64,000 nt of DNA from Thalassobacillus devorans (GCF_011761345.1 NZ_JAASRY010000001.1:62001-126000); one strand, 5' to 3'; positions 43,814 through 52,837 are shown, counted from the stretch's first letter. Notes: a model not told the origin generated them from the sequence alone. Made by a program: numbers and translations.

Positions 43814-44521
43814 ATGCGACACGATATACAACCGAATGAACGAGCTTATACCACTAAGGAAGTAGCGGAAGAGGTAGGGATTGCAACACCGACTGTACGA
43901 AAGTATGGCCAGAAATTGGAACGGAATGGATATGAGTTTTTCAAAGACGGCGACCGTCGCATCTTCGTCAGGTCTGATGTCGAAGCGCTTATAGCGATAC
44001 GCGATACGGACAAGCCTCTGGATGTAATAACGAAGGAACTGGTACAACAGCAAAAAGAACGGTTAGAATCAGATAAGACCGGTGTAGCGGTAAACGATAC
44101 ATATGATCAATCCCTGCAGGATCCTGCACAAATGAAGGAATTCTTTCAAATGCTAGCTAATGAACTAGCAGCTTCCAGAGAAATGAACATGCAGCTGACC
44201 AATGAAGTATCCCAGCTTAAGACGACAGTTTCCCGTCTCCAGCAGGATCACCATGTCATCAGTTCGGGTATCGGCAACTCGGCACAAAAGACACAGGCTA
44301 AGTTGGAACGATTGACCGAACAGCAAAAAAACCATTACGAAACGTTATTGGAACAAGAAAGAGAGCGGAGCGAAATGCTGCGGGAAGAAATGAAAAGCAT
44401 GCGGGAAGAGCAGCAGAGGGAATGGCGTATGCAGAATGACTTCAATAAACGACTGGAACAAACGGTACAGGAAAAACCTCAAGGAATTTGGGGGCGATTT
44501 TTCGCCATATTCCGGCAATAG
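43814..44521 (+). CDS. MerR-like DNA-binding protein with long coiled coil
   Basis: 235 aa, SD AAGGAGG. Residues 10-70 form a MerR-type HTH (YTTKEVAEEVGIATPTVRKY, RIFVRSDVEALIAI). Residues about 105-220 are a Gln/Glu/Arg-rich coiled coil, and the C-terminus is an amphipathic/aromatic tail (GIWGRFFAIFRQ) that could touch the membrane. No effector domain is present. The layout recalls RacA, the chromosome-anchoring protein of sporulation, and DUF3967 proteins. CGATAC clusters lie upstream and within the gene. Regulator or chromosome-organising protein; not settled. Confidence 0.75.
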   Translation: MRHDIQPNERAYTTKEVAEEVGIATPTVRKYGQKLERNGYEFFKDGDRRIFVRSDVEALIAIRDTDKPLDVITKELVQQQKERLESDKTGVAVNDTYDQSLQDPAQMKEFFQMLANELAASREMNMQLTNEVSQLKTTVSRLQQDHHVISSGIGNSAQKTQAKLERLTEQQKNHYETLLEQERERSEMLREEMKSMREEQQREWRMQNDFNKRLEQTVQEKPQGIWGRFFAIFRQ

Positions 44522-44534
44522 CTATAACATGAAT

Positions 44535-44564
44535 AAAACCGAGCCTGAGCAGGCTCGGTTTTTA
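44535..44564. terminator. Bidirectional terminator between the MerR-like gene and rocD
   Basis: AAAACCGAGCCTG pairs perfectly with CAGGCTCGGTTTT and has T-runs on both strands. Confidence 0.93.
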
Positions 44565-45758
44565 TTATGATAATACTTCTTTGATTTGATCGATCGCCCA
44601 TTCTAAATCATTGCGGTTAATGATTAATGGAGGGGCGAAACGAATGACGTTTTCATGTGTCTCTTTACATAACAGGCCTTTTTCCTTTAACTGTTCGCAA
44701 TAAGGACGGGCCGCTTCCGTTAGTTCCACGCCAATGAATAACCCTTTTCCGCGGACTTCTTTGATAACCGGGTTGTTGATTTTGTTCAATTCGCCCATCA
44801 TCAGGTTGCCCATTTCAAGCGAGCGGTCCGCAAGCTTTTCATCTTCCAGTACTTCAAGGGAAGCCAGTGAGACAGCGCAAGCAAGCGGATTGCCGCCAAA
44901 TGTAGAGCCGTGGGAGCCAGGGTTGAAGACGCCGAGGATTTCACGGTTGGCTACTACTGTAGAAATCGGGAAGACACCTCCACCAAGCGCTTTACCTAAG
45001 ATCAACATATCAGGTGTGACGTTTTCCCAGTCGCAGGCGAACATCTTTCCGGTTCGAGCCAGTCCAGCCTGAATTTCATCGGCAATGAACAGGACATTGT
45101 TTTCTTTACAAACTTCTGAAGCTTCTTTTAAGAAACCTTCTGGAGGGATGACGATTCCAGCCTCTCCCTGGATCGGTTCAATTAAAAATCCTGCTGTGTT
45201 TTCTGTGATTGCTTCTTTTAATGCATCAATATCGCCATAAGGAACCAGTTTAATGCCAGGAAGCATTGGACCAAAGCCTCGTTGATATTCTTCTTCAGAA
45301 GAAAGAGAAACAGCGGTCATCGTGCGGCCGTGGAAGTTTCCGGTACATGCGATGATTTCTGCCTGATTGTCTGCAACACCTTTGACATCGTATGCCCAGC
45401 GGCGAGCAGCTTTGATAGCAGTTTCGACAGCTTCAGCACCAGTGTTCATAGGAAGTGCCATTTCTTTATTGGTCAGCTTACAGATTTTTTCATACCATGG
45501 TCCGAGCTGATCGTTGTGGAAGGCGCGTGATGTAAGAGTAACACGGTCTGCCTGGTTTTTGAGTGCTTCAATGATTCGTGGGTGACGGTGCCCCTGATTG
45601 ACAGCCGAATAAGCACTGAGCATGTCCATGTAACGATTGCCTTCTGGATCCTCTACCCAGACACCTTCTGCCTTTTCTACTACAATCGGTAGCGGGTGAT
45701 AGTTCTTTGCACCGAATTCCTGGGTCTGATCAATGATTTCTTGACTAGTTCTTGTCAT
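44565..45758 (-). CDS. rocD: Ornithine aminotransferase RocD
   Basis: PLP enzyme converting ornithine and 2-oxoglutarate to glutamate semialdehyde and glutamate, 397 aa from ATG 45758 (SD TGGAGGG). Class-III aminotransferase landmarks: [46 protein letters not shown] and the PLP-binding lysine in [13 protein letters not shown]. No other arginine-catabolic gene (rocA, rocF) is adjacent and no RocR/AhrC site was recognised upstream. Confidence 0.97.
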   Translation of the reverse strand: MTRTSQEIIDQTQEFGAKNYHPLPIVVEKAEGVWVEDPEGNRYMDMLSAYSAVNQGHRHPRIIEALKNQADRVTLTSRAFHNDQLGPWYEKICKLTNKEMALPMNTGAEAVETAIKAARRWAYDVKGVADNQAEIIACTGNFHGRTMTAVSLSSEEEYQRGFGPMLPGIKLVPYGDIDALKEAITENTAGFLIEPIQGEAGIVIPPEGFLKEASEVCKENNVLFIADEIQAGLARTGKMFACDWENVTPDMLILGKALGGGVFPISTVVANREILGVFNPGSHGSTFGGNPLACAVSLASLEVLEDEKLADRSLEMGNLMMGELNKINNPVIKEVRGKGLFIGVELTEAARPYCEQLKEKGLLCKETHENVIRFAPPLIINRNDLEWAIDQIKEVLS

Positions 45759-45928
45759 TCTATCCCTCCATAACATTCGAAAATCTTCATCCATTATAAC
45801 AGGTTTTGGAGCAATTTTCTCTTTAGTCTAAAAATTCCTTTAGAAAGGTTTAATAAAGGTTTTGTTAGGAATATTTTGTGTAAACATGGTACTATAACGG
45901 TAGATTGATAGGAAAAGGAGGAAGTTTG

Positions 45929-46288
45929 GTGGCACATTTACATATCACCGCGTGGGTGGTAGCTTTAGCACTATTGATGCTTGTTCTGACGTTTTCACGT
46001 GCAGGTAACGCAAAAGCTGCTAAGATTACACAAATGGTTATGCGGTTATTCTATTTAGTTATTTTATATTCTGGAGGCAGCCTATTCGCTTCCTATGCGA
46101 ATATCGGCGTACTTGTTATTGTAAAGATGCTTGTCGGCCTTTGGGTAATAGCAGCGATAGAAATGGTTGCCATTAAAGTGTCCAAAGGGCAGCCGGCATC
46201 AAGCTGGTGGATCCAGCTCGTTGTTTCGTTCGTATTGGCACTGATTCTTGGTTTTGGCTTTATGCCATTAGGTATTCTTCCAGCTTAA
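45929..46288 (+). CDS. yisL: YisL-family membrane protein
   Basis: 119 aa read from GTG 45929, seven bases after SD AAGGAGG (a TTG at 45926 is adjacent). Four hydrophobic helices and the family opening AHLHITAWVVALALL are seen. In B. subtilis yisL is of unknown function and sits near asnO, as here. Terminator at 46300. Confidence 0.9.
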   Translation: MAHLHITAWVVALALLMLVLTFSRAGNAKAAKITQMVMRLFYLVILYSGGSLFASYANIGVLVIVKMLVGLWVIAAIEMVAIKVSKGQPASSWWIQLVVSFVLALILGFGFMPLGILPA

Positions 46289-46299
46289 GAATAAGTTGT

Positions 46300-46332
46300 A
46301 CTGTCCGGATATCAAATCCGGGCAGTTTTTTT
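46300..46332 (+). terminator. Terminator of yisL
   Basis: ACTGTCCGGAT pairs with ATCCGGGCAGT (one mismatch), then seven T. Confidence 0.9.
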
Positions 46333-46350
46333 ATAGGTTTTATTATATAT

Positions 46351-46580
46351 AGATAAGCTCCCTGAAGTCTCAGTTTCGAGACGTTAGGTAGCAATTATGG
46401 TGGCTGGGAAAACGGATCGCTTTCTGTGGGCATGTGGTGAGCTTCCTCAGGCTTCGCCTTGCGGGATCTCACCGCTCATGTTCATCCCACTGGAGTCTCA
46501 CCGTTTTTCCCAGCCGCCCCTGACTCGATTATAGTAAAGAACCCTTGATATCTTGAAATCGAGTCTTCGACTTTTCTATA
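46351..46580 (+). repeat. Copy C of intergenic hairpin repeat element
   Basis: Best-preserved copy, about 230 bp. Left end AGATAAGCTCCCTGAAG and TCTCAGTTTCGAGA, a GC-rich hairpin core (GGCTGGGAAAACGG and CCGTTTTTCCCAGCC), inner CTCAGGCTTCGCCTTGCGGG, right end TTGAAATCGAGTCTTCGACTT. No coding capacity. It lies in the yisL-asnO gap. Confidence 0.8.
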
Positions 46581-46631
46581 AAGAAACAAAATCTAGTGAA
46601 AAGGATACTGGGAGTTTTACTACATCTGACA

Positions 46632-46657
46632 ATGTAAGTATTACATCATAAATGTAA
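46632..46657 (+). promoter_or_regulatory. ATGTAA/TTACAT dyad upstream of asnO
   Basis: ATGTAA-GTA-TTACAT is a perfect 6+6 dyad, followed 20 bp downstream by a third ATGTAA. It lies 60-80 bp upstream of asnO, where an operator would be expected. No regulator is assigned. Confidence 0.5.
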
Positions 46658-46714
46658 GTCCGTTCACATATACTAGTTTATCTTTTTTAGCTAACCAAGG
46701 GAGTGGCTCTATAT

Positions 46715-48565
46715 ATGTGCGGAATTGTCGGATGGACGGATTTCAATAAAGACTTGAGTTGTGCCTTTGATACCATCACAGCAATGGGGAGAGCGTTGGA
46801 GCATCGCGGACCTGATGAAGGAAATCAATGGTTCGGCCGTCATACCGCTTTTGGTCACCAGCGACTGATTGTCATTGATCCTAAAGGTGGCAGGCAGCCG
46901 ATGACGAGGCAGGCTGGAGAGAAACGCTATACATTATGTTATAATGGGGAGCTTTACAATACGGAAGACGTGAGAGCTGAGCTGGCAAGTAGAGGCTGGT
47001 CCTTCCGCTCTCATTCCGATACAGAAGTACTCCTGACAAGTTATATGCAATGGGGAGAAAGCTGTGTCGATCATCTGAATGGTATTTTTGCTTTTGCCGT
47101 GTGGGATGATGCGGAGCAAAAGCTTTTCCTGGCAAGGGATCGGCTCGGAGTTAAGCCGTTATTTTACACAGAGGTAGATGGTGGCTTATTGTTCGCTTCT
47201 GAAATAAAGGGACTGCTGTCTCATCCGAATGTAGAAGCTGCATTGGATGAGACAGGTCTTCATGAGTTATTGGCGCTGGGCCCGTCCCGGACACCTGGAT
47301 GTGGCGTATTCAAAGGAATTTATGATTTACGGCCTGGTCATTGTGCTGCCTATACAAAACAGGGTGGTTTGAAGGTGTCAAGGTATTGGAATGTGGAAAG
47401 TCAGCCACATTCTGATAATCTCGATATGACAGTTGCAAAGGTACGGGAGTTGTTCCTGGATGCTGTCAATCGACAGCTCGTTTCCGATGTTCCCCTCGGG
47501 ACATTTTTATCTGGAGGGGTGGATTCAAGTGCAATCACAGCCATTGCCGCAGAAAAGTACCGGGCTTCTAACAAAGGGGCGCTTGATACTTTCTCAATTG
47601 ATTTTGAAGGCAACGATAAGCATTTCAAAGCCAATACGTTTCAGCCAACTAGTGATAAAGATTTTATCGCCCTGATTCAAAAAGAACACAGCACAAACCA
47701 CTATAGCTGCATCGCGGACAATGCCCTGTTAGTAAAGCTATTGAAAGAGGCGACGGTGTTCCGGGATCTACCGGGGATGGCGGATGTGGATTCATCATTG
47801 CTATGGTTCTGTGGGGAAGTGAAAGATAAAGTGACGGTTGGTTTATCAGGGGAGTGCGCGGATGAAATTTTCGGGGGGTATCCATGGTTTTATCGGGAGG
47901 ATGAAATAGAACGGGAAGGCTTCCCGTGGATTCGATCTTTAGACTTTAGAAACAATCTCCTGAAAAAAGAATGGCAGCAAAAGCTTGACTTGAAAGGCTA
48001 TATGCTCGCTCGTTACCAGGAAACAATAGACGAAATGCCAAAGCTGCCGGGCGAATCAGCGATGGAAGAGAAGAGGAGGCAGATGTTTTATTTGAATATG
48101 CACTGGTTCATGCAAACTCTGCTTGACCGGAAGGACCGTATGAGCATGGGAGCGAGTCTCGAGGTACGTGTGCCGTTCAGTGACCATCATTTGGTCGAAT
48201 ATGTCTGGAATGTTCCGTGGGAAATGAAGCATTTAGATGGAAAAGAAAAAGGACTGCTGCGGAAGGCGCTAGAAGGGATTTTGCCGGATGAGGTATTGTA
48301 CCGGAAGAAAAACCCTTACCCGAAAACCCACAACCCTCTCTATACCGAATCAGTAGTTAAATGGATGAATGAAATTATTGCAGATAAGCAGGCGCCTGTT
48401 TTTGACTTATTCGAACGAACAAAGCTGAAACAACTAGCGGATTCTAAAGGAAAGGCTGTCGATGTACCGTGGTTCGGACAGTTGATGACCGGTCCCCAGC
48501 TTTTAGCGCACCTCTGTCAGGTCAACTACTGGCTTGAGCATTATAAAGTATCTATTAAAAAATGA
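46715..48565 (+). CDS. asnO: Glutamine-hydrolysing asparagine synthetase (AsnO/YisO-like)
   Basis: 616 aa from ATG 46715, which places the catalytic Cys at position 2 (MCGIVGW) as needed for a class II glutaminase domain (about 1-190). The ATP-dependent synthetase domain contains FLSGGVDSSAITA and SGECADEIFGGYPW. SD AAGGGAG. It makes asparagine from aspartate. In B. subtilis AsnO is sporulation-specific; the neighbourhood (yisL) agrees with that paralogue. Confidence 0.95.
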   Translation: MCGIVGWTDFNKDLSCAFDTITAMGRALEHRGPDEGNQWFGRHTAFGHQRLIVIDPKGGRQPMTRQAGEKRYTLCYNGELYNTEDVRAELASRGWSFRSHSDTEVLLTSYMQWGESCVDHLNGIFAFAVWDDAEQKLFLARDRLGVKPLFYTEVDGGLLFASEIKGLLSHPNVEAALDETGLHELLALGPSRTPGCGVFKGIYDLRPGHCAAYTKQGGLKVSRYWNVESQPHSDNLDMTVAKVRELFLDAVNRQLVSDVPLGTFLSGGVDSSAITAIAAEKYRASNKGALDTFSIDFEGNDKHFKANTFQPTSDKDFIALIQKEHSTNHYSCIADNALLVKLLKEATVFRDLPGMADVDSSLLWFCGEVKDKVTVGLSGECADEIFGGYPWFYREDEIEREGFPWIRSLDFRNNLLKKEWQQKLDLKGYMLARYQETIDEMPKLPGESAMEEKRRQMFYLNMHWFMQTLLDRKDRMSMGASLEVRVPFSDHHLVEYVWNVPWEMKHLDGKEKGLLRKALEGILPDEVLYRKKNPYPKTHNPLYTESVVKWMNEIIADKQAPVFDLFERTKLKQLADSKGKAVDVPWFGQLMTGPQLLAHLCQVNYWLEHYKVSIKK

Positions 48566-48672
48566 AACATCAAGAGCTTTCCGTCGGCACGATGGTCCGC
48601 GGATGTAAGTTAGGCTATATCTATCATTTGATACAATTGTTATGCGTTATTTACATGCATTCAATTTCACAA

Positions 48673-48714
48673 AAACCAGCCGTCCACGAGCAAAGTGGAG
48701 CGGCTGGTTTTCTT
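48673..48714 (+). terminator. Terminator after asnO
   Basis: AAACCAGCCGTCCAC pairs with GTGGAGCGGCTGGTTT (one mismatch/bulge) and then TTCTTT. Confidence 0.85.
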
Positions 48715-48771
48715 TAAATTGTTTAGTTATTCAGTTGGAAAATTTGAAAACCGATAGCAGGAAGATCAATA

Positions 48772-48969
48772 GTTGCCCGGTTAGCCAAGCTTATCGTTTC
48801 ATCTGCACTTGCTTTAGGCTTATTCAATTTTATAAATGATCAGTTTTCCAATAATTTTACACGCTTTGCTGCCGGAGCGATTCTGATCGCTGTTCCAATT
48901 GCACTAGTATACCTGTTGATACAGCGTTATTTAATTTCAGGATTGACATCTGGAGCGACCAAAGGATAA
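48772..48969 (+). pseudogene. C-terminal remnant of a maltodextrin permease (MalG/MdxG)
   Basis: The frame ending at TAA 48967-48969 encodes LALGLFNFINDQFSNNFTRF followed by AAGAILIAVPIALVYLLIQR and YLISGLTSGATKG: the C-terminus of a MalG-type ABC permease. It lacks a start codon (a TGA at 48745 precedes it) and everything N-terminal. It is followed by an amylase gene and a LacI-type regulator, as expected in a maltose locus. It lies just past the asnO terminator; the rest of the importer is gone. Confidence 0.85.
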
Positions 48970-49013
48970 TAGAGAATGGAAACTTAAATTTATTATGATG
49001 AGGGGGAGCGGAA

Positions 49014-50567
49014 ATGAGGATAAAAGCACTATTAACCTTGTGCATCATTCCGTTTCTTCTTTTTTATTCTTTTCCTATGGTTGCTTTAGGAGCTGAAGAA
49101 AAAGAAGATGAGTGGCAAGAAGAAATGATTTACTTTATTATGGTGGACCGTTTTTTTAACGGGGATTTCGATAACGACTACGAAGTGGATACGGGCGATC
49201 CAAAAGCTTATCATGGTGGAGATATCGAGGGAATTATCCAGCAGTTGGATTATATTCAGAGCCTTGGATATACGGCCATCTGGATTACACCGATTATGAA
49301 AAACGAGCCAAAGGGCTATCATGGCTACTGGATTGAAGATTTCATGGAAGTGGAAGAGCATTTTGGAACAATGGAAGATGCCAAACGTCTGGTGGAAGAA
49401 GCCCATAAACGTGATATGAAAGTGCTGTTTGATTTTGTGGTGAACCATACCGGCTACCAGCATCCATGGCTGGAGGATCCTGAGAAGGAAGAGTGGTTCC
49501 ATGAAGAACAGCGGATGATCGGGGAAAGTCCGTCGGTATTGGAAAATGCCTGGCTCGCTGGTCTGCCTGATTTGAACACGGAAAACCCGGAAGTGAAACA
49601 ATACTTATTTGACGCGGCTGAATTTTGGATAGAAGAAACTGGAGTGGACGGCTTCCGGCTCGATACCGTTAAACATGTACCAAAAGACTTTTGGAAAGAG
49701 TTTAACGACCATGTTAAGAGCATTGATCCCGACTTCTTCTTGCTTGGAGAGGTATGGCATGATAATCCAAGGGAAATAGCTGCATATGAGGAAACAGGTA
49801 TTGATTCATTCGTTGATTTTCCATTATACAATGCAATGGATCAGTCTTTTCAGGCAGCTGGAAATTCGCTGACCGGACCGTTAAGTATCTGGAAGACGAA
49901 TGAGGAAAGGTATCAAAGCCCCGAGATGCTCAGTTCTTTCATTGATAGCCATGACACCGTCCGGTTCACAAGACGTGCAGTAGAAAATAACCAAAACCCG
50001 GTGACGCGCTGGAAACTGGCTTTGACCTATCAATTCACCATGCCGGAAATTCCGATTACCTACTATGGAACAGAAATACCATTAGATGGCGGGGAAGATC
50101 CGGATAATCGCAAAATGATGAATGTGAAGGCAGCCGATGAAGAACTGAAGCAGCGGATTGAGCAGTTGACATCGATGCGACAAGAATTCCCGGCACTAAC
50201 TAAAGGGGATTACAAGGAACTTTATAATGAAGATGGCATGGCTGCTTATCAGCGTTCCTATAAAGATGAAACATTAATTACCGTTATTAACAATGACACA
50301 GGTACACGTACAGTTGAGTTGTCGGACCTGCCATCAGGAAAACAGCTGCGTGGTATGCTGACCGATGATATTGTTCGGGAAGTCGAAGCTGGCACCTACC
50401 ATGTAGCCATGGAACGAGAACAGGCAGAAGTATATCTTGTAGAAGAAGATACCGGGTTGAACTGGGGATTCCTGTTGTTTATCGGAGGAATCTTCGGGAT
50501 ATTTGTAGTGGCCGTCATCTTTTTAAGCAGAAAAAGTAAAACTGCAGAGACTGATGGAATAATGTAA
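49014..50567 (+). CDS. Membrane-anchored alpha-amylase (GH13)
   Basis: 517 aa. An N-terminal signal peptide (LLTLCIIPFLLFYSFPMVAL, likely cut after ALGA) is followed by a GH13 barrel with all four regions: DFVVNH, GFRLDTVKH (catalytic Asp about 217), LLGEVWH (catalytic Glu about 246) and FIDSHD (Asp about 310). The C-terminus has a single helix (WGFLLFIGGIFGIFVVAVIF) and a basic stop-transfer, so the enzyme is held on the cell surface. SD GAGGGGGA. It probably liquefies starch or maltodextrins. It is an intact survivor of the decayed maltose locus. Confidence 0.92.
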   Translation: MRIKALLTLCIIPFLLFYSFPMVALGAEEKEDEWQEEMIYFIMVDRFFNGDFDNDYEVDTGDPKAYHGGDIEGIIQQLDYIQSLGYTAIWITPIMKNEPKGYHGYWIEDFMEVEEHFGTMEDAKRLVEEAHKRDMKVLFDFVVNHTGYQHPWLEDPEKEEWFHEEQRMIGESPSVLENAWLAGLPDLNTENPEVKQYLFDAAEFWIEETGVDGFRLDTVKHVPKDFWKEFNDHVKSIDPDFFLLGEVWHDNPREIAAYEETGIDSFVDFPLYNAMDQSFQAAGNSLTGPLSIWKTNEERYQSPEMLSSFIDSHDTVRFTRRAVENNQNPVTRWKLALTYQFTMPEIPITYYGTEIPLDGGEDPDNRKMMNVKAADEELKQRIEQLTSMRQEFPALTKGDYKELYNEDGMAAYQRSYKDETLITVINNDTGTRTVELSDLPSGKQLRGMLTDDIVREVEAGTYHVAMEREQAEVYLVEEDTGLNWGFLLFIGGIFGIFVVAVIFLSRKSKTAETDGIM

Positions 50568-50624
50568 ACTAAATACTAAGAGGAAGCAGCAAATTGAAAT
50601 TAAATGGAATAGAAGGTGAGTGTC

Positions 50625-51668
50625 ATGGGAGTTACCATTAAGGAAGTAGCCAAAGCGGCAGGCGTGGCGCCGTCTACAGTATCACGGGTCATTGCGGATA
50701 ACCCGAGAATCAGTCCTGCTACAAAAAAACGTGTAAGGAAGGCGATGAAAGAATTAGGGTACCATCCAAATGTTAATGCGAGGAGTCTGGTCCGAAGTTC
50801 CACCCAGTCAATCGGTGTCGTCATGCCTTCAAGCGCAGATAAAGCCTTACAAAACCCCTTCTTCCCTGAGGTGCTTCGTGGCATTAGTGCGGTAGCCCAT
50901 AACCTTGAATATTCCTTGCTGCTCTCCACAGGAGAAACGGAAGAAGAAATATTAGAAGGCGTCCAACGAATGGTATATGGAACTCGTGTAGATGGGGTCA
51001 TCCTCCTTTACTCAAGATTAAAGGATAAAGTGATGGAGTTTCTTTATGAGCAGAATTTTCCTTTTGTCATTGTAGGGAAACCAAATGAAAATACTGATAC
51101 GATCAGCCATGTCGATAATGATAATATCCGGGCATCCAGGGAAATCACCGAGCATCTGATTGAACTCGGTCATCGATGTATTGGATTCATCGGTGGGTCT
51201 AAGGACTTGGCAGTCACTGTAGATCGAATGACAGGTTACAAAGAGGCGCTTAAAAAAGCTGGACTGCAAGCAAAAAAAGAATATCGCTTCCATACAGAGT
51301 TCTTAAAATCAGGTGGAAGAAAAGCGGTTCATGAACTCTTCTCACTCCCGGAACCACCGACAGGGCTTGTCATCTCAGATGACTTGATGAGCATCGGTGT
51401 GATCAACATGCTGGAAGAGTTCGGACTGTATGTTCCCGAAGATGTATCTATCGTGAGTTTTAATAATGTTTACATGGCGGAAGTGACACGCCCTCCACTT
51501 ACAACGGTGGACATAAATATTTATGAACTTGGCGCTCAGGCATCCAAATGCCTGATTGAAAAAATACAAAATAAAAATGAACCTGCCAAGCGGATCATCG
51601 TGCCATTTGAAATTAAGCACCGTTTATCAACACAGCCATTGAACGAAGAAACAAGCAAGAGAGCCTAA
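50625..51668 (+). CDS. LacI-family regulator of maltose genes (MalR-like)
   Basis: 347 aa from ATG 50625 (SD AAGGTG). An N-terminal LacI HTH (VTIKEVAKAAGVAPSTVSRV) and a periplasmic-binding-protein-like sugar domain with HLIELGHRCIGFIGG and VSIVSFNNVYMAEVTRPPLT are complete. It resembles MalR/MdxR regulators; the surrounding malG and GH65 remnants support that. Its likely operator sits at 51696, in front of the GH65 remnant. With most targets lost it may still govern the amylase. Confidence 0.9.
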   Translation: MGVTIKEVAKAAGVAPSTVSRVIADNPRISPATKKRVRKAMKELGYHPNVNARSLVRSSTQSIGVVMPSSADKALQNPFFPEVLRGISAVAHNLEYSLLLSTGETEEEILEGVQRMVYGTRVDGVILLYSRLKDKVMEFLYEQNFPFVIVGKPNENTDTISHVDNDNIRASREITEHLIELGHRCIGFIGGSKDLAVTVDRMTGYKEALKKAGLQAKKEYRFHTEFLKSGGRKAVHELFSLPEPPTGLVISDDLMSIGVINMLEEFGLYVPEDVSIVSFNNVYMAEVTRPPLTTVDINIYELGAQASKCLIEKIQNKNEPAKRIIVPFEIKHRLSTQPLNEETSKRA

Positions 51669-51695
51669 AGCGGGTTCTCTCTTTTTCCTGCTGAG

Positions 51696-51709
51696 TGTAA
51701 ACGTTTGCC
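51696..51709 (+). promoter_or_regulatory. LacI/CcpA-type operator upstream of the GH65 remnant
   Basis: TGTAAACGTTTGCC contains the CG-centred GTAAACGTTTGC dyad of LacI/GalR-type sites; it deviates from the catabolite-responsive consensus at two positions. It precedes the old GH65 start codon by about 25 bp. Confidence 0.6.
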
Positions 51710-51734
51710 TAAACTAATCCAGAGGTGATGAAAA

Positions 51735-52237
51735 ATGAAACAGATTTGCAAGATTGATGAATGAATCATCGCTTTCCATTGGAAGAGAAGAAACGCAACT
51801 TCGACTTCTATGAGCCGATGACGGTCCATGAATCATCGTTGTCACCGTGTGTCCATTCCATTATCGCGGCGGAAATCAGCTATGAGGAGAAAGCATATGA
51901 AATGTATCTGAGGACGACGAGGCTGGAGCTGGATAACTACAACAACGACATAGAAGATGGGCTCCACATCACAAGCATGGCGGGATCGTGGTTATCCATT
52001 GTTCATGGGTTCGCAGGCATGTGTGTTGTAAAAGGTGCATTACATTTCAAACCGTTTATTCCGAAAGCCTGGGATAACTATACTTTCAAAATCAATTTCA
52101 GAGGTCACTTGATCAAGGTGGACGTCGACCACCAGCAAGTCGTCATCACCCAGGAAAAAGGCAGCGACTTCAGCCTGTATATTCATGGCGAAGAAAACCA
52201 TTTATCTAACGATGGTAAAGTAACACTTAAGCAGTAG
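51735..52237 (+). pseudogene. GH65 maltose phosphorylase with large internal deletion
   Basis: An SD (AGAGGTG) and ATG at 51735 open a frame MKQICKIDE that stops at TGA 51762; the IDE stretch is the usual N-terminus of GH65 phosphorylases (…EIDEWKI). Right after it, in another frame, the C-terminal region reads NHRFPLEEKKRNFDFYEPMT and VHESSLSPCVHSIIAAEISY, then DGLHITSMAGSWLSIVHGF. Intact family members have about 750 residues, so roughly 600 codons are missing. The junction lies in a GAATGAAT repeat. Confidence 0.85.
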
Positions 52238-52297
52238 AATTCTAGTTCCCTTTAATAATTATTAGTAGGAATCAAGTTACTACACATATAAATGAAC

Positions 52298-52337
52298 AGA
52301 GGTTCTCCTATTAGAATGAGTAGATAGGAGAACCTCT
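52298..52337 (+). terminator. Stem-loop after the GH65 remnant
   Basis: AGAGGTTCTCCTAT pairs perfectly with ATAGGAGAACCTCT (12-nt loop); no T-run follows, so termination activity is uncertain. Confidence 0.55.
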
Positions 52338-52384
52338 AAAATTTTGGAATTATTTTTTCCATAAGAAGCTTATTCCACAATAGG

Positions 52385-52790
52385 GCCGAAAAGTCGAAGG
52401 CTTGATTTCGAGATAATTATTGGGGATTAGGGGCTCCGGAAAACGATTCGCTTTCCGTGGGCGTGTGCTGAGTCTCCTCAGGCTTCGCCTTGCGGGGCCT
52501 CAGCGATCCCGCATACCCCACAGGACTTTGAATTATCATCCTTGAGAAACACCGCACCAAGGAAATGCGCAGCATTTTCGAGGAGTCTCACCGTTTCCCT
52601 ACGCCCCTTTGCCATAGGAAGTTCTCGAAATCACACTTGTAAAAAATGCCCTATGATAATAGAAAGAAGATTTTGGTCCCCTTACATCCTTTATAAACGC
52701 CTGCGGATAAAGGTTTTATTTTACGCCCTTTCCACTTATGGTAACGGACCCAACTATCTCGAAACTGAGTCTTCAGTAGAAGGGAGCTTA
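52385..52790 (+). repeat. Copy D of intergenic hairpin repeat element, with insertion
   Basis: About 400 bp; its ends are inverted relative to B and C (left AAAGTCGAAGGCTTGATTTCGAG; right CTCGAAACTGAGTCTTCAG then GGGAGCTTA). The core (GGGGCTCCGGAAAACGATTC, CTCCTCAGGCTTCGCCTTGC) is interrupted by about 57 bp between CCACAGGA and GAGTCTCACC. The 13-mer GGTAACGGACCCA within it (52740) recurs at 54863. No genes in 52238-52837. Confidence 0.75.
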
Positions 52791-52837
52791 ACTGGAGAAT
52801 CAACATGTAGATTTCAAAGAGCCATTTTAAATAATAT

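Noticed and set aside
51696-51709. Strict catabolite-responsive (cre) element
   Set aside because: Two positions deviate from the cre consensus; a LacI-type operator for the neighbouring regulator is equally likely, so it is listed without naming CcpA as the binder.
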